DNA from: Trichomonas tenax
Taxonomy: Eukaryota; Parabasalia; Trichomonadida; Trichomonadidae
DNA length: 11,556 nt
Assembly: GCA_023091735.1 (NCBI GenBank)
Contig: JALKBU010001395.1
Span: 1-11,556, forward strand
Reading direction: 5' to 3'
Shown one piece after another: positions 8,236 to 11,556 of the stretch (position 1 is its first letter; each line of letters begins with the position of its first letter). Made by a program: the position numbers and the translations under genes. The notes under the pieces were generated by a model, which ran no database searches, was not told where the DNA came from, and saw nothing but the letters and a program-made list of their open reading frames with translations.

Positions 8236-9231
8236 ATGTATGCTTTTCATTTATTTATAATGTTATTCTTCCATCTGTTATTTTCTGCTTTTTCTTACAC
8301 AATAGACATCGAAGATACAGAGTTTGAGGAACTTTTTGAATCTAAACAAAACATGGTGATGTACTTTTACGGCCCCAAATGCGATGATTGCAACAAAAAA
8401 ATTCAAGATTTTGAAGACGCTTCATTCTTTTTCAAAGAAACTCGTTTTGTTACCATTAACTGTCATAGGGAAGATATTTTATGCAAAAGAATGTCCGTTA
8501 TATCATTGCCATCCATAAAATTTTTAACATATGATCCAGAATATCACGTAAACTATAAAGGATCATACTCATCGGCAAGTATTATTAATTTCACGCAAAG
8601 ATTAACGAGAGAAAAGCCAGTTTATCAAAGGAAAAATCCAAAATCAATTAATAAATACAATTTAAACAACTATGAAAACGTCAAATGCTTAATTTCTGCG
8701 TTCTACACACCACAGTCTATATCAGAACTTCCTTTCTTCCCTGTTGTAAGAAATCTTTCACGAATCTTTGAAAACGAAGACAATATTACAGTATCAACGA
8801 TAAATTGCATCGAAAATCCATCGCTTTGTGTTGATTTTCCGCTTTCTTCCCTTCCTGAATTTGCATTATATCGAAATGGTAAATTTGTTCGGCTAAATGG
8901 ATCTTCATTAGAGAGCACTGTTGAAGATATAAACAAATATTGCAATACAAATAGATTGATCAATGGATATAAAAAACGAGAATCTTGTTCTCCTTATTAC
9001 AACGATCATTATCTCAACAAAATGCCTCTCAAAGGCCCGCAGGAGTGTATTGAAATCGTTAAACTTGATAAACAAATAATGAACATCAAGAAACAAATCA
9101 TTCAACTTTTAAAGCAGAGAAATGCCGCACAAGATATATTAGATAGAGCATACAGCAAATTAATGGCTATCGAAGAACTTGATAAAGCCATAGATTTGCT
9201 CATTGATAAAGAAGAACAGCAGAATTTATAA
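8236..9231 (+). CDS. Protein disulfide isomerase-like protein, thioredoxin fold, secretory pathway
   Basis: 331 residues. Residues 1-20 are a hydrophobic signal peptide ending near SAFS. A thioredoxin domain follows: FYGPKCDDCNKKIQDFE holds the redox pair C49/C52 in the position of the CGHC of classical PDI, and P92 in VISLPSIKF is the cis-proline. A second thioredoxin-like domain (about 145-240) has no CxxC but keeps the fold pattern, with LSSLPEFALYRNGKFV carrying a cis-proline-like P. From about 265 to the end the protein is helical and charged, like the C-terminal helical domain of some PDI/ERp29 relatives or a coiled coil. Several N-x-S/T sites fit a luminal protein. It ends QQNL, with no KDEL-type retrieval signal. 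The inferred role is disulfide exchange on client proteins in the ER; the acidic CDDC centre is atypical and its redox behaviour is unknown. The stop codon overlaps a TAAA, the trichomonad poly(A) signal. Confidence 0.8.
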   Translation: MYAFHLFIMLFFHLLFSAFSYTIDIEDTEFEELFESKQNMVMYFYGPKCDDCNKKIQDFEDASFFFKETRFVTINCHREDILCKRMSVISLPSIKFLTYDPEYHVNYKGSYSSASIINFTQRLTREKPVYQRKNPKSINKYNLNNYENVKCLISAFYTPQSISELPFFPVVRNLSRIFENEDNITVSTINCIENPSLCVDFPLSSLPEFALYRNGKFVRLNGSSLESTVEDINKYCNTNRLINGYKKRESCSPYYNDHYLNKMPLKGPQECIEIVKLDKQIMNIKKQIIQLLKQRNAAQDILDRAYSKLMAIEELDKAIDLLIDKEEQQNL

Positions 9232-9596
9232 ATATAATTTGTTTGTTTTAAATACATTCTATATACTCATGCATTGCATTCGTGCAGACCAGTAAATAAA
9301 AACCTATGTTGACAGAACAAAAATTTAAGTAAATTAATATAAATTTTCATTATTTTTGTGTTATAGTAATTAATAGCCATTAGAAGATGCTTCCTATCAC
9401 AGATAGAGAAATCTAAACGTTTCAATTGTATTGAAAATATGTTAATGTTGATATTTGTGTTTTGATGAAATAGAATAATATTTAATAGTAGTAATCCTAC
9501 CTTATGGAGAATCTGATATATCTATAAGAAAAATTTTATAAACAAATCCACTTTGCCCCAAAAAATAATATTTTGTGGCAAAATCTAACAATAAAA
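9232..9596. other. AT-rich intergenic region
   Basis: This lies between the 3' ends of the PDI-like gene and the small minus-strand ORF. Apart from the hairpin at 9552-9582, no ORF, repeat or RNA signature was recognised. Confidence 0.55.
9552..9582. repeat. Imperfect hairpin downstream of the small minus-strand ORF
   Basis: TTTGCC (9552-9557) pairs with GGCAAA (9577-9582), and the pairing continues inward imperfectly through A-rich and T-rich arms around TAATA. It lies 14 nt beyond the stop codon of the minus-strand ORF, so it would be in that gene's 3' end. It could be a 3' UTR structure or chance. Confidence 0.4.
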
Positions 9597-9812
9597 TTAG
9601 TCAGATCCTTTTGAATCTGTGACTTCGGAGAGCTCTAAGTCAGGAAGCTCGTCCTTTCCGTCGAGATTTGTATGCATAGTGCTGTATTTTGTTAAATGTC
9701 TTGTTGGATTGAGCGGATTCTCAGGGAGAGCAGGCTTCTGGCCTGGCTCTGGCATTCCCGAAGGAATTCTCGCTGTCTCTTCCCCGCCGCCAATGTCTGC
9801 TTCTTTGCACAT
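9597..9812 (-). CDS. Small acidic, Pro-rich hypothetical protein (possibly the tail of a longer broken gene)
   Basis: 71 residues starting MCKEADIGGGEE and ending TDSKGSD, then TAA. Not recognised. The composition (Glu/Asp, Pro, Gly, Lys) and near-balanced base use differ from the AT-rich DNA on both sides and look protein-coding. The opposite-strand ORF is dominated by Ser and hydrophobic runs and looks like a shadow. No Inr box lies close upstream of the ATG at 9812. Reading upstream in the same frame gives GSPKKLLPLASIFIFIM, a basic stretch followed by a short hydrophobic segment that would suit a signal anchor. Two TAA codons (9873-9875 and 9867-9869) then separate this from an ATG at 9884. 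The ORF may therefore be the soluble tail of a small membrane protein whose 5' end has decayed. The call as a gene is moderate. Confidence 0.45.
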   Translation of the reverse strand: MCKEADIGGGEETARIPSGMPEPGQKPALPENPLNPTRHLTKYSTMHTNLDGKDELPDLELSEVTDSKGSD

Positions 9813-10104
9813 TATAAAAATAAAAATTGAAGCTAACGGAAGAAGTTTTTTAGGTGACCCTTTAATTTATTTTTATGCCCTCATATTAATAACCTTAATT
9901 AATATTTTGCTCTAGGAAAAATCACATAAAAAATGTTGATACGTTTTAATCTTTCAAAAATAAAATAAAAAATTAAGAAAAATCAAAAATTTTAAATCAT
10001 AACACTATTTATCTAAATACATTCATATTTTTAAAACCAATGATCATTTCTTCACAATAATTTATATTTTCTGAGATGCTAGATATTCTCTTTCAAAAGT
10101 TATT
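9813..10104. other. AT-rich intergenic region
   Basis: This separates the small minus-strand ORF from the recombinase-like ORF. The first 72 nt may hold the decayed 5' end of the minus-strand ORF. The rest is very AT-rich with no recognisable feature. Confidence 0.5.
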
Positions 10105-10109
10105 TCACT
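10105..10109 (+). promoter_or_regulatory. Inr-like initiator (TCACT) of the recombinase-like ORF
   Basis: TCACT matches TCAYW, with the predicted +1 at A10107. The ATG at 10118 follows after 11 nt, a normal trichomonad leader length. This selects 10118 as the start rather than the upstream ATG at 10076, which would add 14 residues and precede the Inr. Confidence 0.5.
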
Positions 10110-10117
10110 TTTGCAAA

Positions 10118-10375
10118 ATGAGCCTAGCAAGATATGCTCAAAAAGCGCAAGAAATGCGACAAAATACCATAGCTCCTAATACTCTTCGAAACTACAGGAG
10201 TATGATGAACAGTTATCAAATGTACTTTAAAAAGTTTTTCCCTGAAGATGAAGCTTTTCATTTTAATTTTGAAAAAGTCTCTTCTTTTATTGTCGCCTAT
10301 CATGAACACAATCCTTCCACAACTTACGGTTATCCTTCCAATTTCATTTTTATTAATTTTTTCTTTTATTTTTAA
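10118..10375 (+). CDS. Truncated tyrosine-recombinase-like protein (N-terminal core-binding domain only)
   Basis: 85 codons from MSLARYAQKAQEM. Residues about 16-72 look like the helical core-binding (SAM-like) domain of tyrosine recombinases: APNTLRNYRSMMNSYQMYF gives the first helices, EKVSSFIVAYHEHNPSTTY the later ones ending in the S-x-T-x-x-Y pattern that normally leads into a further helix. After YGY the sequence falls into a Phe/Ile/Asn-rich string and stops, with none of the catalytic R-H-R-Y residues. Either the gene was cut near 10340 by a rearrangement, or the remainder lies beyond an intron with no recognisable trichomonad splice signals. Intact recombinases of this type are 300 residues or more. 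Family assignment rests on pattern only. It may be a relic of a tyrosine-recombinase mobile element. Confidence 0.5.
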   Translation: MSLARYAQKAQEMRQNTIAPNTLRNYRSMMNSYQMYFKKFFPEDEAFHFNFEKVSSFIVAYHEHNPSTTYGYPSNFIFINFFFYF

Positions 10376-10706
10376 GGTTAGAAGTGTCAAACATTCGTTT
10401 TTGTGTTTTTTCCAAATCACAACTTTTATATCATGATACATTTTTCTATGTGATGTAGCATTTGCAGTGAAGTTTCCTAATGAATTTACCTATTCTTGTC
10501 ATCAACTGAGAGCTCACTCTGAGCTATATAATGCTCAAAACGCACACACATATGGCGCTCTGCTGCGAGCAATCTCGCGTCCCGCGCATCATTTATGAAG
10601 CATTTAATGGCCCCCATAATGTTGAGGGCTTCAAAACAACGTGAAAGTTGGTCATTTTTACGGTTTAAAGTTCAAAGTAGCAAACGATATGGGTTTTTTA
10701 CCTAAG

Positions 10707-10945
10707 GGGACCCGTTATTTTGTAATGAGTGGATCGTGTCGAACCTCGTGAAAAGTGTCATTTTATGAAGAAAAAAAGGGATGTTTGTTAATATTCCTGA
10801 TTATTTTAGGCATTGACTTTATCGTTATTTTAGAATGTCGAAGCTGAACCAAATTTACCTTTAATGTAAAATAAATGAGGCTGGAACGGGTAACCGGGAA
10901 TGTTTCCGGCGTTGACATTTCGTTGTTTTTAGAATGTTTGGATGT
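10707..10945 (+). repeat. Degenerate direct repeat, unit about 99-102 bp
   Basis: The clearest pair starts at 10809 and 10908 (99 bp apart). Eleven codons align without gaps, and the same plus frame reads GIDFIVILEC and GVDISLFLEC. A weaker third unit starts near 10707 (GTRYFVMSGSC); its TGTCGAA at about 10737 matches TGTCGAA at about 10836. In-frame stops lie between the units, so this is not a current coding region. It was found by eye; alignment scores were not computed. Confidence 0.4.
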
Positions 10946-11042
10946 GTGCCTGTTCCGTCCCTCCTTCCAAAATTCATTTTAATTTATCACTTATTTTTAG
11001 ATTATTCTGAGCTGAAAAAGCTAAACATTATTTATTTATTAT

Positions 11043-11088
11043 ATATATATTATATCCCTGATCAAGTAGGAACAAGGAATATATAATA
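11043..11088. repeat. AT-rich inverted repeat beside the GC-cored hairpin
   Basis: An arm containing TATATTATAT followed by CCC (about 11047-11058) can pair with GGAATATATAATATA (about 11076-11090). The loop contains TGATCAAGTAGGAACAA. The arms are low-complexity TA, so chance pairing is easy. It is recorded because it directly adjoins the stronger hairpin at 11091. Confidence 0.35.
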
Positions 11089-11090
11089 TA

Positions 11091-11166
11091 GTTAGTAATT
11101 AGATGTTCGCATTCCTCGAGTCTTCGCCTCGAGCTCTGCGAACATCTTTTTAAGTAATTACTGAAC
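11091..11166. repeat. Long GC-cored hairpin / inverted repeat
   Basis: AGATGTTCGCA (11101-11111) pairs perfectly with TGCGAACATCT (11137-11147). Inside it, CTCGAG (11115-11120) pairs with CTCGAG (11128-11133) around the loop TCTTCGC, across a 3x3 internal loop. Outside, AGTAATT (11094-11100) pairs with AATTACT (11156-11162), and GTT with AAC, leaving a T-rich bulge on the right arm. The whole structure is 76 nt and stands out from the surrounding AT-rich DNA. It may be a structured RNA, a foldback element or a replication/transcription signal; its role is unknown. Confidence 0.75.
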
Positions 11167-11443
11167 TCACAAATTACAAAACGAGTAATTTATTAATACT
11201 AATATTTACGACAGAGTTAGTTTCACAAGTTAGGTCCCCCTATATAGAAAATAAATTTTTGAATTACTTACAAAAACTAACGTTAATTTTATTTTGGAAT
11301 TCCTGACTTTATAAATTTATTCAGTTTTAAAAATAATTTATGACAAACTAACTAACTAACTAAAAAAAGAAAGCGAAAGGATTCGGGGGTAAGGAAATTT
11401 TGAAAAATAATTTTAGTGAAAATGAGAGAAAATTTATTTGGAT
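11167..11443. other. AT-rich stretch without a gene
   Basis: This lies between the hairpin and the end of the minus-strand gene at the right edge. It contains a CCCCC run (about 11236-11240), a GGGGG run (about 11384-11388) and the CTAA repeat. No ORF or RNA gene was recognised. Confidence 0.5.
11347..11363. repeat. Short (CTAA)n microsatellite
   Basis: About four tandem CTAA units, followed by an A run. Similar single ACTAAC units occur nearby (11276-11281), but no longer array was seen. Confidence 0.6.
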
Positions 11444-11556
11444 TTAATAAACCCTATACCACGTGTAAACAGTAATGTATGGAGGCATGTAATCAGTACC
11501 TGAACCAGTGTCGGCAGTGTTTCCGTAAACTGAATGAATGTGACTTCCTGCATGAT
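11444..11556 (-). CDS. C-terminal end of a phage tail-fibre/collar-like protein (partial, runs off the window)
   Basis: The minus strand has an open frame of 36 full codons entering from the right edge and ending in TAA at 11444-11446. It reads AGSHIHSVYG, then a Gly/Thr/Asp linker, then TDYMPPYITVYTWYRVY at the end. A Gly/His/Ser stretch (HxHS) followed by a terminal P-P-Y-x-x-x-Y-x-W-(K/R)R-type strand is the usual C-terminus of phage tail-collar/tail-fibre and related proteins. Base use is near even, unlike the AT-rich DNA just downstream. In a parabasalid such a gene would most likely belong to a Maverick/Polinton-type element or to DNA acquired from a virus or bacterium. That link is inference, since only the last residues are visible. 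Confidence 0.5.
   Translation of the reverse strand, partial: HAGSHIHSVYGNTADTGSGTDYMPPYITVYTWYRVY

Larger units (their letters stand above)
10376..11090. other. Region without an intact gene; decayed coding-like patches and ~100-bp diverged repeats
   Basis: No ORF above 60 codons was called here. The plus frame at 0 (mod 3) has two open stretches of coding-like composition. One contains VKFPNEFTYSCHQLRAHSEL (about 10468-10527, open on to about 10600) and the other VGHFYGLKFKVANDMGFL (about 10646-10700, open on to about 10748). Stops at and around 10600-10625 separate them. Base composition is much closer to even than in the flanking AT-rich DNA. It could be a dead gene or non-coding DNA of a mobile element. 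No homology was recognised. Confidence 0.4.

Noticed and set aside
9619..9915. 98-codon plus-strand ORF opposite the small acidic ORF
   Set aside because: Ser and hydrophobic runs mirror the Glu/Pro-rich minus-strand frame; no Inr. The minus frame is more protein-like.
10340..10470. Intron that would rejoin the recombinase fragment to downstream coding-like sequence
   Set aside because: No trichomonad 5' splice motif (GTAYGT) or 3' branch/acceptor motif (ACTAACACACAG) is present; truncation is the simpler reading.
10720..10760. GGTTCGA on the minus strand resembling a tRNA B box
   Set aside because: The box lacks the following CC, and no A box, acceptor stem or cloverleaf can be drawn around it.

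Overview
The window looks like nuclear DNA of a flagellated, AT-rich, intron-poor protist. The best fit is a parabasalid of the Trichomonas/Tritrichomonas type. Four gene starts have a TCAYW box, the parabasalid initiator (Inr), 11 to 23 nt before the ATG. The intact genes have no introns, intergenic DNA is very AT-rich, and one gene looks like an axonemal central-pair protein. The organism call is inference; no rRNA or tRNA is present to fix it.

Layout. (1) 82-4756, plus strand: a large decayed gene for a DEAH-family RNA helicase joined to an RBR (RING-IBR-RING) ubiquitin-ligase-like C-terminus. Helicase motifs and zinc-binding segments survive in order but are broken by about 14 in-frame stops (16 counting the Lys-rich N-terminus) and about five frameshifts. 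(2) 4758-7538, minus strand: an intact 926-residue coiled-coil protein with a degenerate adenylate-kinase-like domain, resembling SPEF2/CPC1. Its stop codon is 1 nt from the end of the pseudogene, tail to tail. (3) 7539-8235: AT-rich intergenic DNA holding two divergent Inr boxes. (4) 8236-9231, plus strand: an intact secreted or ER protein-disulfide-isomerase-like protein with a CDDC active site and a helical C-terminal tail. (5) 9597-9812, minus strand: a small acidic, Pro-rich ORF, possibly the tail of a longer broken membrane protein. (6) 10118-10375, plus strand: a short ORF resembling the N-terminal core-binding domain of a tyrosine recombinase, cut off before any catalytic domain. (7) About 10440-11443: a non-coding or decayed region with patches of higher GC, a diverged repeat of about 100 bp, and a long GC-cored hairpin. 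(8) 11444-11556, minus strand: the C-terminal end of a phage-tail-fibre/collar-like protein that continues past the window edge.

The left 9.2 kb is ordinary chromosomal gene space (two live genes and one dead one). The right 1.5 kb reads as an accessory region built from mobile-element remnants. The central-pair-like protein and the PDI-like protein diverge from one intergenic region, but nothing in the sequence shows that they work together. No CRISPR array, tRNA, rRNA or complete transposon was seen.
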